DNA of 64,000 nt from positions 1 through 64,000 of the forward strand of contig NZ_SRSO01000010.1 of assembly GCF_004791695.1 (NCBI RefSeq), in the 5' to 3' direction. The notes under the pieces were generated by a model. The model made no database searches and was not told the origin of the DNA. It saw only the letters and a list, made by a program, of their open reading frames with translations. The translations under genes were made by a program, and so were the position numbers. Shown here in pieces: positions 8,049 to 17,920 of the stretch; position 1 is the first letter of the stretch, and each line of letters begins with the position of its first letter. Origin of the DNA: Flavivirga rizhaonensis (lineage in GTDB: Bacteria; Bacteroidota; Bacteroidia; Flavobacteriales; Flavobacteriaceae).

Positions 8049-9560
8049 ATGAATGATATAAGATATAGATGGATTTTATATATCATAGTATTTGTTATAC
8101 TAAGTACAATAAGCGTTCAAGTGTATTGGAACTACAAAAACTACCTTGCCAGTAAGCAACAATTAATTAATAGTGTACAGGCAAGTTTAGATAATGCTGT
8201 AGAAGCCTATTTTGCAGATCTTGCTCAAACAAATACATTAACGTTCACTTTTAATGGTGAGTTAAATGAGGAAACTTTTCATAATAAAACCCCGTCAGAC
8301 AGCATCGTCAATAATATTGAAGTATTTACTAGTAATACTTCTAGCGACTCATTAAATATTGAATTGAATGAAGATATTTATTTATTAAAAGGTTTGAGAT
8401 CTGATAGTTTAGCTGAAAATGTTTTTAAAGATCTCTTGAAAAAAGAGAAGGGTAAAAATAGAGTTATTTTAAAAAGATCTATGGATTCGACTATCTCACT
8501 TCCACATATAAATAACTTTAAAGCCCTCACTTCTAAAGTTTTGATTTCCATGATGCATGATTCTTTACAAATAAATAAAATTGACAGTTTATTATGTAAC
8601 GATTTTAAGAGAAAAAAGTTAAAAATCAACTATAGATTATCTTATAGAAGCAATACCTCCAATATTGACCATTTTTCTGAAGCTTCTACTAAAAAGGCTT
8701 CTTTAGTACTATCATCAAAATCTACTTATTTGTCTAATCATAATGATTTAAAAATTCATTTTTCCAATGAAACCATTATTGTTTTAAAGCATATTTTAAC
8801 TAGTATTCTTATTTCTACATTACTAGTTTTAGCGGTTATTAGTTGCTTATTCTATCTTTTAAAAATCATTAAACAACAAAAGCAATTAGCCGAAGTAAAG
8901 AATGATTTAATAAGTAATATCACTCACGAATTTAAAACCCCAATTGCTACTATAGGTGTTGCATTGGAAAGTATTAAAAATTTTAATGTTATTGATAATA
9001 AAGAAAAGACCAAAACCTATTTAGACATGTCGAGTAGTCAATTATCTAAACTCAATATGATGGTCGAAAAACTGCTTGAAACAGCCACTTTAGATAGTGA
9101 AAGTTTAGAACTAAAAAAAGAAAGATATAATGTCGCAGACATATTACTTTCTATTGTTGAAAAACACAAAATGCAAACTGAAGCAAAAACGATCACTTAC
9201 AATCCTCCTTCTGAATCTGTGATGGCTAATCTGGATATTTTTCATTTTGAAAATGCTATTAATAATGTTTTAGATAATGCTATTAAATATGGTGGCAATA
9301 CAATTATTATAGATTTAACTCAAAACTCGTTTGCATTTTCAATCTCAATTTCCGATACTGGAAATTCACTTACTAAAGCTACTAAAGACAAAATTTTCGA
9401 GAAGTTTTATCGTATCCCGAAAGGAAATACTCATGATGTAAAAGGGTTTGGTATTGGATTGTATTATACTAAAAAAATAGTGGACAAACATGGTGGCACA
9501 ATTCAATTAGGTTTAGATAATACTCTTACAACGTTTAAAATATCATTTCCAAATGAATAA
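8049..9560 (+). CDS. Sensor histidine kinase
   Basis: A 503-residue membrane kinase. The first transmembrane segment is at about 8-27, followed by a periplasmic sensor region of roughly 215 residues with no recognised fold, and a second transmembrane segment at about 248-272. The HisKA phosphoacceptor is H293 in SNITHEFKTPIATIG. The ATPase domain shows the N box (NNVLDNAIKYGG), the G1 box (ISDTGNS) and the F/G2 boxes (FYRIP...GFGIGLYYTKKIV). There is no HAMP domain. The stop overlaps the regulator gene start by 8 bp, so the two are translationally coupled. With the divergent barrel/GLPGLI operon this looks like a dedicated envelope-sensing system; the signal is unknown. Confidence 0.9.
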   Translation: MNDIRYRWILYIIVFVILSTISVQVYWNYKNYLASKQQLINSVQASLDNAVEAYFADLAQTNTLTFTFNGELNEETFHNKTPSDSIVNNIEVFTSNTSSDSLNIELNEDIYLLKGLRSDSLAENVFKDLLKKEKGKNRVILKRSMDSTISLPHINNFKALTSKVLISMMHDSLQINKIDSLLCNDFKRKKLKINYRLSYRSNTSNIDHFSEASTKKASLVLSSKSTYLSNHNDLKIHFSNETIIVLKHILTSILISTLLVLAVISCLFYLLKIIKQQKQLAEVKNDLISNITHEFKTPIATIGVALESIKNFNVIDNKEKTKTYLDMSSSQLSKLNMMVEKLLETATLDSESLELKKERYNVADILLSIVEKHKMQTEAKTITYNPPSESVMANLDIFHFENAINNVLDNAIKYGGNTIIIDLTQNSFAFSISISDTGNSLTKATKDKIFEKFYRIPKGNTHDVKGFGIGLYYTKKIVDKHGGTIQLGLDNTLTTFKISFPNE

Positions 9561-10236
9561 ACTCACCACCATACTCTTGGCAGAGGATGAACCTGCTTTA
9601 GGGCAAATAATAAAAGAGAGTCTAGAAACACGACAATTCAAGGTTTTATTATGTAATAATGGCGAAACCGCTTTTGAAGTATATAAAAAATCTAATCCAG
9701 AATTGTTGGTCTTGGACGTGATGATGCCTAAAAAAGATGGTTTTACATTAGCTAAGGAGATTAGAACTACAGATGAAAGTATTCCTATCATTTTTTTAAC
9801 AGCAAAGTCTCAAACACAAGATGTTGTTGAAGGGTTTTCTATTGGTGGAAATGACTATTTAAAAAAACCTTTTAGTATGGAAGAATTGATTGTTAGAATT
9901 AATAATTTACTAAATAGAACAAAACTTCAAAAAACAGCAGAAATATTACAAATTGGGAATTACACATTTAATTTCACCAAACAAACACTTCAACTTAAAA
10001 ATCAAAAAAGCACACAATTAACTCATCGAGAAGCACATTTATTGTTTCACTTAATAAAAAATAAAAACCAGGTTTTAGATCGCTCCTTAATTCTAAATAA
10101 ACTCTGGGGAAATGATGATTTTTTTAGCGCTCGTAGTATGGATGTGTTTATTACTAAACTTCGCAAAAAGTTAAATCAAGATAGTACTATACAAATTATT
10201 AATGTTCGTGGGTTTGGTTATAAATTAATTTGTTAA
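9553..10236 (+). CDS. OmpR-family response regulator
   Basis: A 227-residue protein. The receiver domain (about 5-120) has the acidic pair EDE at 11-13, phosphoacceptor D55 (LLVLDVMMPKKDG), the conserved threonine in FLTAKS, and the lysine in DYLKKPF. The C-terminal winged-helix domain (about 130-227) includes LTHREAHLLFHL and SMDVFITKLRKKL. ATG 9553 lies inside the end of the kinase gene. It is likely to act on its own promoter region and on the divergent GLPGLI/OMP operon through the GTTAAC repeats, which is inferred from position and spacing. Confidence 0.92.
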   Translation: MNKLTTILLAEDEPALGQIIKESLETRQFKVLLCNNGETAFEVYKKSNPELLVLDVMMPKKDGFTLAKEIRTTDESIPIIFLTAKSQTQDVVEGFSIGGNDYLKKPFSMEELIVRINNLLNRTKLQKTAEILQIGNYTFNFTKQTLQLKNQKSTQLTHREAHLLFHLIKNKNQVLDRSLILNKLWGNDDFFSARSMDVFITKLRKKLNQDSTIQIINVRGFGYKLIC

Positions 10237-10370
10237 TTCGATTTTTGTTGTATAACTAAACTTCTCATTTTATTGGTAGCTAAATAAAATTGAAAATTCC
10301 GCTTCGTTTATTTAATCAAAATCAAATTAACAAATAAAAGTGGTAAGGTTTTTGTATTTTTCAAGTCGGT

Positions 10371-11150
10371 ATGAAATATACAATCTATCTTTTTTTGCTT
10401 CTATCTTGTTCAATATGTGCTCAAAAGACTATTGAAACCTCCTTTATTAAAAAAACAAATTTTAAAGCTAGCCAACTTGTTACTATTGACAATTTTGAAA
10501 CCAAATACTTTATAAACAATAATGTTTTTAATAAAAAAGATCCCCATAAAACGATCACTTATAATAATTTACAGCTTGGTAATATAACTACCGCCAATGC
10601 CTTTAATCCTTTAAAAATAAATTTGTTTTACAAAGATTTTAATAGTGTTATAATTCTTGATAACCGGCTAGCTGAGATTTTCAAAATTGACTTCAATGCA
10701 CTCCAAAAATATAAAAATGTATCACATATTTCGACAGGGCATGATAATACTATATGGGTTTTTAACGAGAATAATCAAAAACTAGAACTTTTTGATTATA
10801 GAGCGCTTACCACACGTGCTCAAACTGTACCCATTCAAAGTACTATTTTAGACTTAAAAAGTAATTACAACTTTTGTTTTTTACTCACAAAAAACTATTT
10901 GTACACTTATAATTATTTTGGAAGCTTAGTTAAAAGAATAAAAAACGACGGATACACCCAATTAGCTGAAAGCAACGGAGATATATTTTTAAAAAAGGAA
11001 AACGCTCTGTTCTATTTGAATAAGGGTAGTGAAACTACAATTCCACTATTAATACCAAATTTATTAATAAATGCGTTTTTTGTAACCAACGAAACCTTGT
11101 ATATTTACGCAAACGAAATCTTACATGAGTACAAAATAAAAATTGACTGA
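10371..11150 (+). CDS. Exported hypothetical protein, likely beta-propeller-like
   Basis: A 259-residue protein with a signal peptide (MKYTIYLFLLLSCSICAQ) and no lipobox. The body has repeated beta-rich blocks such as SVIILDNRLAEIFKID, IWVFNENNQKLELFD and LFYLNKGSETTIPLL, which suggest WD/NHL-like propeller blades, though no family is recognised with certainty. It ends 5 bases before the deoxynucleoside kinase ATG, so the two are probably co-transcribed. The functional link between them is not obvious. The gene appears intact. Confidence 0.7.
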   Translation: MKYTIYLFLLLSCSICAQKTIETSFIKKTNFKASQLVTIDNFETKYFINNNVFNKKDPHKTITYNNLQLGNITTANAFNPLKINLFYKDFNSVIILDNRLAEIFKIDFNALQKYKNVSHISTGHDNTIWVFNENNQKLELFDYRALTTRAQTVPIQSTILDLKSNYNFCFLLTKNYLYTYNYFGSLVKRIKNDGYTQLAESNGDIFLKKENALFYLNKGSETTIPLLIPNLLINAFFVTNETLYIYANEILHEYKIKID

Positions 11151-11155
11151 AAATT

Positions 11156-11770
11156 ATGCATATTGCTATTGCTGGAAATATTGGTGCCGGAAAGACCACT
11201 CTCACTAAACTATTAGCAAAACATTATAAATGGGAAGCACAACTTGAAGATGTTGTAGACAACCCGTATTTAGACGATTTTTATAATCAAATGGAGCGTT
11301 GGAGCTTCAATCTACAGGTGTACTTTTTAAATAGTAGATTTCGTCAAGTACAGCAAATTCGCCAAAGTGGCAAAGATATTATCCAAGATAGAACCATTTA
11401 TGAAGATGCTCATATTTTTGCTCCTAACTTGCATGCTATGGGTTTAATGACAAATCGTGATTATGAAAACTACAGGTCGCTTTTCGATTTAATGGAATCC
11501 TTAATTAAAGGTCCAGATGTCTTAATTTATTTGCGCAGCTCTATCCCTAATTTGGTATCTCAAATACATAAACGTGGTCGTGACTATGAAAATTCAATTA
11601 GTATTGATTATTTAAGCCGATTGAACGAACGTTACGAAGCATGGATTCATGGTTATAATAAAGGAAAGCTTTTAATTATAGACGTTGATAATTTAGATTT
11701 TGTAGATAACCCTGAAGACCTAGGTAACGTTATTAATACTATTGATGCAGAAATTAACGGGTTATTTTAA
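11156..11770 (+). CDS. Deoxynucleoside kinase
   Basis: A 204-residue cytoplasmic enzyme of the deoxynucleoside kinase family (deoxyadenosine/deoxyguanosine/deoxycytidine type), which phosphorylates salvaged deoxynucleosides with ATP. The P-loop GNIGAGKTTL is at about residues 7-16. The family motif QDRTIYEDAHIFA, with the catalytic ERS/DRT-like region, follows at about 81-93, and the LID arginines are in HKRGRDYE. The length is normal for the bacterial short form. Which base is preferred cannot be told from sequence. Confidence 0.88.
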   Translation: MHIAIAGNIGAGKTTLTKLLAKHYKWEAQLEDVVDNPYLDDFYNQMERWSFNLQVYFLNSRFRQVQQIRQSGKDIIQDRTIYEDAHIFAPNLHAMGLMTNRDYENYRSLFDLMESLIKGPDVLIYLRSSIPNLVSQIHKRGRDYENSISIDYLSRLNERYEAWIHGYNKGKLLIIDVDNLDFVDNPEDLGNVINTIDAEINGLF

Positions 11771-11878
11771 CATAAAGTTTGCCTAAACCTTATTTAACAA
11801 ATGTCTGATCTAGTCATTTTTCTATGATTTAAAAACAGGTTTATCACTAATTGTCTCCTGAACTATACCTCTGATGAA

Positions 11879-12490
11879 TTACCACTCATCATCCTGCACT
11901 TTATCAGTCAAATAGCTTAAAAGGCTTCTATTTATTTTATTAAGTAACGCTTCTATTTGTGATGAAACCTTTTCGTAACCTTTCTTTATTTTTCCATCTT
12001 TAGAATAAAAATTGTGCTTTTTTAAACCTATAGTTTGCTTTTTTTTACTAGAAGCTATTTTATATTTCAATTTTTTGGGCTTAAACCTATATTCACCATC
12101 TCTAAATCTTAGCTCTATAATATACTCTAACCCTTCACAACTATAATCTGGTTCTTCTCCAAAACAAATAGCATTATCTGTAAAACCATTAAAGCTAATT
12201 TTTTCGCTTGGTTTCGCTTTTCCCATTTCATCAGGATCAACAGTTTTGTCAGTCTTATCGTTTATAATAATGACATCGTCTGCGTCTTTGTATTTTTCAG
12301 TAAGCCATTCTTTTGCTTTGGATAGTAACTCATGTCTATCCATTCCTTTTACAATCACGGTGAAATTTCTGGGTTCCAATCCCTTTTCACCATAAACGAA
12401 CTTGGTATTTTTAGAATGGGTGTTATTATCATTTTGAGCATAAGAAAAAGTCGAAACAAGAATAATTGTAAATAGGATAATATTTTTCAT
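11879..12490 (-). CDS. DUF4468 domain-containing exported protein
   Basis: The start is placed at MKNIILFTIILVSTFSYAQ (signal peptide), not at the longer ORF opening at 12544, whose first 18 residues have no signal character. The mature protein of about 185 residues contains the DUF4468 pattern: FTVIVKGMDRHELLSKAKEWLTEKY, then DVIIINDKTDK and a final IELRFRDGEYRF strand pair, proposed to form a TBP-like fold. These proteins are common in Bacteroidota and have no known function. The gene stands alone between converging and diverging neighbours. Confidence 0.75.
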   Translation of the reverse strand: MKNIILFTIILVSTFSYAQNDNNTHSKNTKFVYGEKGLEPRNFTVIVKGMDRHELLSKAKEWLTEKYKDADDVIIINDKTDKTVDPDEMGKAKPSEKISFNGFTDNAICFGEEPDYSCEGLEYIIELRFRDGEYRFKPKKLKYKIASSKKKQTIGLKKHNFYSKDGKIKKGYEKVSSQIEALLNKINRSLLSYLTDKVQDDEW

Positions 12491-12700
12491 AACTAATTTT
12501 AATAATTTAAAACAACTATTATTTCTGTATCCCAAATTTAACAAATAAATTCATACAAACACACAATCTATTTATAATCAATAAATTGATATACTTAACT
12601 AACAATTATTATAAACGTACATCTATGTAAATAAACATCTAGCATGTTTTTCCCTTTTAATGTAGAAATTTATTAAAGCGTTAATATTTAAGTTTAAAGC

Positions 12701-12727
12701 AAAAAAAGAGCTACAATTTCTTGTAGC
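12701..12727 (-). terminator. Terminator of the YegP-like gene
   Basis: On the minus strand this is GGCTACAA-GAAA-TTGTAGC followed by CTCTTTTTTT, a GNRA-like tetraloop hairpin with a T-run, 36 bases downstream of the stop. Confidence 0.7.
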
Positions 12728-12762
12728 CCCAAAATAACATATTATGAATAATCTAATTAATC

Positions 12763-13092
12763 TTAAGATAAATCATCAACGCTAGCGCCTGATGCATTCT
12801 TCTTTACTGAAGCTATTCCATTCTTCATGGCACTTGCAGACGAATACATTTCACTGGTACCTATAACTTGTCCATTAATAGCTTTTAAGTTAAAATAAGG
12901 ACTTCCTCCTTTTGACTCCAAGCGTTCGTATCTTGTATCATCTGTTGAATTTTTCTTTACAGATTCAATACCATTGTTACAGCCAGATTTTGCAGCATAT
13001 CCTTCACTTGCAAGAATTGATTGTCCGTTACCAGCTTTTAATCTAAATCTAAATTCGCCTCTTTTGTCTTTATAAATTTCAAATTTTGCCAT
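12763..13092 (-). CDS. YegP family protein (two DUF1508 repeats)
   Basis: A 109-residue protein starting MAKFEIYKDKRGEFRFRLKAGNG. Two copies of the DUF1508 module are evident: KDKRGEFRFRLKAGNGQSIL...GIESVKKNS and SKGGSPYFNLKAINGQVIG...GIASVKKNA. The ORF can be extended to 13272, but that region is hydrophobic and cysteine-rich and unlike the family, so ATG 13092 is preferred. DUF1508 proteins are small soluble proteins with no firm function. It has its own strong terminator, and no neighbour appears to share its transcript. Confidence 0.85.
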   Translation of the reverse strand: MAKFEIYKDKRGEFRFRLKAGNGQSILASEGYAAKSGCNNGIESVKKNSTDDTRYERLESKGGSPYFNLKAINGQVIGTSEMYSSASAMKNGIASVKKNASGASVDDLS

Positions 13093-13804
13093 CTTATATG
13101 GGTTTAAAAAATTAAGTTTGGTATTAAGACACAAGTTAAAATAAAAAGTCACACATTGTTGAAGAAATAAACTTGTACAAACAAAAAAGCATCCCAATTT
13201 TCTATAAACCTGAGTTTCTATCCTAAAAACCAAAATTAACAAACACTTAAAAAAACAGGTGTCTAAAAACACTTCTTAATGGGCGTATAAAATGCAAATA
13301 GTCAATTTTAAATACTGTTTTCATTCTAATTTAAAAAAATTAAAACTAGATTTAAATACAACTTAATGTTCACAAATAAAATGCTAAGGATTTAAACCTC
13401 TTAATTATTTTAAAATTACAAAACTGTTACAGTGACAATCTATTGTCTAAATAAATACTACATTTGATAATATAATTAATATTTATTTACACCATATAAA
13501 AACATTGAGATGATCAGTTACCACTCATTACTTTGACTATTTAAATTAACTTACTCCAAAAACAAAATCTCAGGAAAATCTACTATATATAGGTTTCAAA
13601 AAAAGTTTACTTGCAGTAGGGGGGGAATGTTTTTTAAGTATACTATAAATAAGAAACTTCGTTATTTACTTACAATTTAGTAATAATGATATTGAAATTA
13701 TTTTAGTTGAATATTTGAATTAATTTTAAGAAGTGTATCACAATCAACATGCTTCTTTTGCCTATTTATAGGAATTACCTAAGCCACAATTTAAAGTTTA
13801 TCCA
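13093..13804. other. Long intergenic region before the GH31 gene
   Basis: A very AT-rich stretch of about 700 bases between the divergent YegP-like and GH31 genes. It holds a possible -7 element TACATTTG (13459-13466), far from either start, a run of G near 13620, and the phrase AACAAAAAAGCATCCCAATT (13180-13199), which recurs exactly at 16581-16600. No convincing gene or RNA was found. Confidence 0.4.
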
Positions 13805-16132
13805 ATGAATTATAAAAAAATACAAAAAACAATAACTACCATACTGATTTCACTCTTATTTTTTAGCTGTAATACTTCCAAAATCACCAAAACCAATAAT
13901 GGAGTAATTGCTGAAATCACAAACTCTAACGATAAGGTAGATACCAAAATCAAAATCTCGGTACTATCGCCCACCATAGTTAAAGTTGCTACAGCAAAAA
14001 CCGACTCAATATTGTATGTTCCTAGCTTAATTGCCTCTGAATTTTTAGAAAAAGAAGTTGCCTTTGATATTTCCGAAAACGAAGATTCTGTTGAGATTAC
14101 AACAGACAGTCTTATTGTAAAGTTGAATCTCCTTAACGGTACTATTAGTTATGCAGATTTGGACGGAAGTTTGTTATTAACTGAATCTGGTAAGGAAATA
14201 AGTCCTTACACTAATGATATTATTGGCAATCAAAATCGAATTAAACAAAATTTTAATTGGACAAAGAACGAGGTTCTTTATGGTTTAGGACAACATAATC
14301 AAAACAGCCTTAGCCTAAGGAGTAAAAAGATTGAATTGATACAAGAAAACACGAAAGTATCTGTTCCTGTTATCCTTTCTACGAAAGGCTACGGTATTTA
14401 TTGGGACAACTATTCGCGTACGATTTTTAATGATAGTGGAGATACGTCTTACATCTCATCTGAAGTTGGCGATAAGATTCAGTACTATTTTGTTAAGGGT
14501 AATCGTTTTGATAACATTATTGCCAATCTAAGGATGCTCACAGGAGAGGTGCCAATGCTCCCAAAATGGGCATTAGGATATATACAGAGCAGGAATAGAT
14601 ATAAAGATAGGGAAGAACTCATGGGGGTGGTAAAAAAGCAAAGAAAAAAGGGTATCCCTTTGGATGCTATCATTCTAGATTACTTGCATTGGGGTGATCG
14701 TGGTTTTGGATCAATGATATTTGATGAAACTGATTTTCCGGATGCCGAAGGCATGATTAACGAACTGCATGAAAACTACAATTGTAAACTTATAGTTTCT
14801 GTTTGGCCATCTTTTCACCCATCTACGGAAAATTGGAAACTTTTTAAGAAAGACAACTTCTTACTAGATTTAGATATGGGAAATTTCGGAACAATACATG
14901 ACGCTTTTAATCCTAAAGCAGGACAACTATACTATGACTTGGTTAAAAAAAACTACTTGGACAAAGGTGTTGATGCCATTTGGTACGATTCTACAGAAGC
15001 AGGAGACGTTGATAGGCTTGAAAAAGCCCAATCTTATATGGGGCCAATTGCAAAGCGCTTAAATCTTTACTCTTATTTTGATATGAAAAACATATATGAG
15101 AGGCAAATACAAAGTGCGAAGAATAGGATTGTAATCCTAACACGTTCTGCATTCTTGGGCCAACAAAAATTTGGGAGTATTGTATGGTCTGGTGATATTG
15201 GTACTGATTTTAAGACACTTAGAGAACAAGTTCCAACAGGTTTAAATTTTTGCATGACAGGCATCCCTTACTGGAATACGGATATAGGTGGTTATTTGGG
15301 TGGAGACCCCAAAGACCCGAAATATCAAGAAGTATTTACAAGATGGTTTCAGTATGGAACATTTACACCTTTTTTTAGAGCACATGGGCGTAGAGTTCCT
15401 TCTGATACAAGAAGTGGTGAAAACGAAATATGGTCTTATGGTGCTGACAAAGAAAAAATTCTAACCGATTATATAAATCTTCGTTATAGGTTACTACCCT
15501 ACATATATACCTTATCTCATAAGGTATCTGCAGAAGGGTATACAATGATGAGAGCCTTAGCATTTGATTTTATGGCAGATGAAAAAGTACATGAAATAAG
15601 TGATCAATTTATGTTTGGTGATGATATTCTTGTTTGCCCAGTTTTGGAAGCTGGAGCCATTAAAAGAGCCGTTTACTTACCTAAAGGAACAAAATGGTTC
15701 AACTTTTGGACCAACGAATCATATAATGGTGGGCAAACTATAGAAGCTAATGCGCCTATTGAAACTATTCCACTATTTGTAAAAGCTGGTTCTATACTTC
15801 CGATGGGTGAAGCAATACAATATGCTAGTGAAAAAAATAATGATATATTGGACTTGATGATTTACGGTGATGAAGATGCAACTTTTACCATATATGAAGA
15901 CGAGAACGACAACTATAATTATAAGGAAGGGAAATTTTCGCAGATACCGTTAACATACACTGCTAAAGATAAAACTCTTACAATAGGTGCCTTAAATGGC
16001 GGATTTAATGGAATGCCACATGAAAGAACTTTTAATATATTTAAAATTTCAGAAAAGTCTGGTATATCTACCACTCTGGAAAAACCCTTAAGTGTTAATT
16101 ACAATGGTAATGAGCTAAAAATAAAATTGTAG
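13805..16132 (+). CDS. Glycoside hydrolase family 31 lipoprotein (alpha-glucosidase/alpha-xylosidase type)
   Basis: A 775-residue surface or periplasmic lipoprotein; the signal LISLLFFSCNTS has a lipobox cysteine at residue 22. The N-terminal beta-sandwich (about 30-240) contains the family phrase YGLGQHNQNSLSLR. The TIM barrel follows, with nucleophile D395 in IWYDSTEAGD and the likely acid/base D464 in GSIVWSGDIGTDF, then GIPYWNTDIGGY and FFRAHGRR. C-terminal beta domains finish with a DUF5110-like region (LMIYGDEDATFTIYEDEND). The family cleaves alpha-glucosidic or alpha-xylosidic linkages, or transfers glucosyl units; specificity cannot be assigned. No SusC/SusD pair is next to it, so it is not in a visible polysaccharide-utilisation locus. 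Confidence 0.9.
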   Translation: MNYKKIQKTITTILISLLFFSCNTSKITKTNNGVIAEITNSNDKVDTKIKISVLSPTIVKVATAKTDSILYVPSLIASEFLEKEVAFDISENEDSVEITTDSLIVKLNLLNGTISYADLDGSLLLTESGKEISPYTNDIIGNQNRIKQNFNWTKNEVLYGLGQHNQNSLSLRSKKIELIQENTKVSVPVILSTKGYGIYWDNYSRTIFNDSGDTSYISSEVGDKIQYYFVKGNRFDNIIANLRMLTGEVPMLPKWALGYIQSRNRYKDREELMGVVKKQRKKGIPLDAIILDYLHWGDRGFGSMIFDETDFPDAEGMINELHENYNCKLIVSVWPSFHPSTENWKLFKKDNFLLDLDMGNFGTIHDAFNPKAGQLYYDLVKKNYLDKGVDAIWYDSTEAGDVDRLEKAQSYMGPIAKRLNLYSYFDMKNIYERQIQSAKNRIVILTRSAFLGQQKFGSIVWSGDIGTDFKTLREQVPTGLNFCMTGIPYWNTDIGGYLGGDPKDPKYQEVFTRWFQYGTFTPFFRAHGRRVPSDTRSGENEIWSYGADKEKILTDYINLRYRLLPYIYTLSHKVSAEGYTMMRALAFDFMADEKVHEISDQFMFGDDILVCPVLEAGAIKRAVYLPKGTKWFNFWTNESYNGGQTIEANAPIETIPLFVKAGSILPMGEAIQYASEKNNDILDLMIYGDEDATFTIYEDENDNYNYKEGKFSQIPLTYTAKDKTLTIGALNGGFNGMPHERTFNIFKISEKSGISTTLEKPLSVNYNGNELKIKL

Positions 16133-16744
16133 ATTTAAGTATTTTAATGTTGGTTGGTTTATATAAAAAACGTTAAAATGCTTATCGATTTTGAATATTT
16201 TTAGTGACAGGGAAATGCGGTAAAAAATAGTTGGTAGTAATGATAAATTAGACCTATCTAAACATAAAACATTACCCTCTTAAATACAGGATATATTAGG
16301 CATTTAAACTTTCCCAACCTTAAGCCTTTTAATCGGTATGCAAATATTTTAAGGCCGTTTTAGCGCAAACCCTTTTCATTTACCTTATAATCTAACAAAC
16401 GTATTCCAATGACCATCACCTAACCATAATAAAACTTTGTATCCCTCTCCAGATACAACTATAGGGCGAATGTTTCTAAACTTCGAATTTGATGTTATAA
16501 AATCTTAATATCTACTATTGTACAAGTAACTCCAGATCATGTCCAAAAGGACACCTTTTTTTAAGATAAAAAGGTTATAAAACAAAAAAGCATCCCAATT
16601 CCGATACATCGGAAAAGGAAAGCTTCTCATTGGAATACCAAATTTACTTTGGTATTACTACATCCCGAATTAACTTCGAGAACAACACAACTTCTTTTTA
16701 TTGCCAAAAAAAGCCCTAATTTCTCAGAACTTTCTTTTTTGCAA
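16133..16744. other. Gene-free intergenic stretch before the tRNA-Asp remnant
   Basis: About 600 AT-rich bases without a credible reading frame in either strand. The only features seen are the 20-bp repeat shared with 13180-13199 and a small palindrome CCGATACATCGG near 16601-16612. The last 40 bases resemble a degraded copy of the tRNA-Asp terminator. Confidence 0.4.
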
Positions 16745-16775
16745 TTTTTGCGGTCTGGACAGAATCCAAACCTTA
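16745..16775 (-). repeat. Degraded copy of the tRNA-Asp 3' end
   Basis: TTTTTGCGGTCTGGAC (16745-16760) is identical to 20738-20753, which spans the 3' end of the intact tRNA-Asp. The next twelve bases match the T arm at 7 of 12 positions. Just to the left, CAAAAAAAGC and following bases resemble the tRNA-Asp terminator. The 5' two-thirds of a tRNA are absent. Orientation is the same as the intact gene, as expected for the far end of an element inserted at the tRNA 3' end. Confidence 0.6.
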
Positions 16776-17036
16776 TATTTTTAAACCATATAAAAACGTG
16801 ACAATTGTTGACGGTTTGTGAGCTTTTATATGATTTCTATAATGTCAAAATAACTTTCGAGTTGCAAATATATAATTTGTATTGGGCTAAAACAATATAA
16901 ACCTCAATAAATTTAACAATATGTTATGGCTTTTTTAGAGTTCAAAGTACTAGTCTATTTGTTAAGAATTTTTAACCTCAAACGTAAATGACTTTTTTTG
17001 GATAAAATATTGTCTATGGATGTAGAAAAAAATAAG

Positions 17037-17346
17037 ATGAAAGCAGCCACAATAATAAAATATGGAGGCTTAAGCAATATCAGAATTACTCAAGCCCCAA
17101 GACCAAAACCGAAAGCTAATGAAGTTTTGGTAAAAGTGATATGCTCATCGGTAAACTATGCCAATGTTGCCCATGTTAAGGCTAACCGTTTTTAATTAGA
17201 TTATGGCTAGGATTGTTAAAACCAAAGAAAAACAGTAGTGGAAGCTGTGGGGCAAAATGTATCTTCTTTCAAGATTGGAGATGCTGTGTTTGGAGATAAT
17301 GGAGATACCAATTTTGGAGCTTACACAGAATCCTTTTTGTTGAATT
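17037..17346 (+). pseudogene. Quinone oxidoreductase-like (MDR family) pseudogene
   Basis: ATG 17037 opens MKAATIIKYGGLSNIRITQAPRPKPKANEVLVKVICSSVNYAN, the N-terminus of a medium-chain NAD(P)H:quinone oxidoreductase. It stops after about 50 residues. In another frame the sequence resumes with GLLKPKK, then TVVEAVGQNVSSFKIGDAVFGDNG and FGAYTESF, the following part of the same fold. The Rossmann domain is missing. Several frameshifts and a deletion make this a remnant. It lies within the decayed segment bounded by the tRNA-Asp repeats. Confidence 0.75.
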
Positions 17347-17838
17347 AAAAAATCCTAAAATCGAGAAGATAGCTATTCTCATTGCACAAATGATATTCGG
17401 TCTTGATATGTTGTTGCATAGTCTAACAAAAATAACAATGTTTTTTTGGAGGTGGTAAGTACTCCATTGATCAATACCAATGGATTTTTAACCGTATAAA
17501 AAATGAAAAAACAATCATGAATGTTTAGATTGTTTGGAAATGGAATCTCGTTAAAAAACTATTGCTCAATAAATATGAGATGAAAGTAATAGTTTGTACA
17601 AAATAATGGAGCTCCTAATTCTAGTTAAATATTCCTAAAAACTACAGTTAAAATAGGAAGTAATTGTAAGTTTAGGATATGAAAAAAGGAGATTAAGCGA
17701 ATAACAAATCATTAAAGTATACAAGAATCGGGTGTTTCGATAAAAGAACACTGTAAGAGAGTATGGAATAAATTCACTGTAAAAAAAACACCAAAACGGA
17801 TATTTTAAAGTAATTTGACCCAACCTTTAGTCCAAAAA
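17347..17838. other. Decayed non-coding stretch
   Basis: About 500 bases with only short fragments. One (near 17361-17450) reads KIAILIAQMIFGLDMLLHSL and could be the first helix of a DoxX-like membrane protein, but this is weak. No intact gene, tRNA or terminator was found here. Confidence 0.35.
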
Positions 17839-17868
17839 ATCATCTAGCTTCAAATGAAGCTAGATGAT
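17839..17868 (-). terminator. Perfect 13-bp hairpin upstream of the AraC gene
   Basis: Arms ATCATCTAGCTTC (17839-17851) and GAAGCTAGATGAT (17856-17868) around AAAT. Only the minus strand carries a following T-run. No minus-strand gene now precedes it, so it may be left over from a lost gene. Confidence 0.45.
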
Positions 17869-17920
17869 AATCTGTTAAAGATTCTTTCAACATTTTTTTG
17901 AAATAAAAAGTGAAATACAA

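Noticed and set aside
13610..13630. Run of G near the GH31 upstream region as a quadruplex
   Set aside because: A single G run is present, and a quadruplex needs four.
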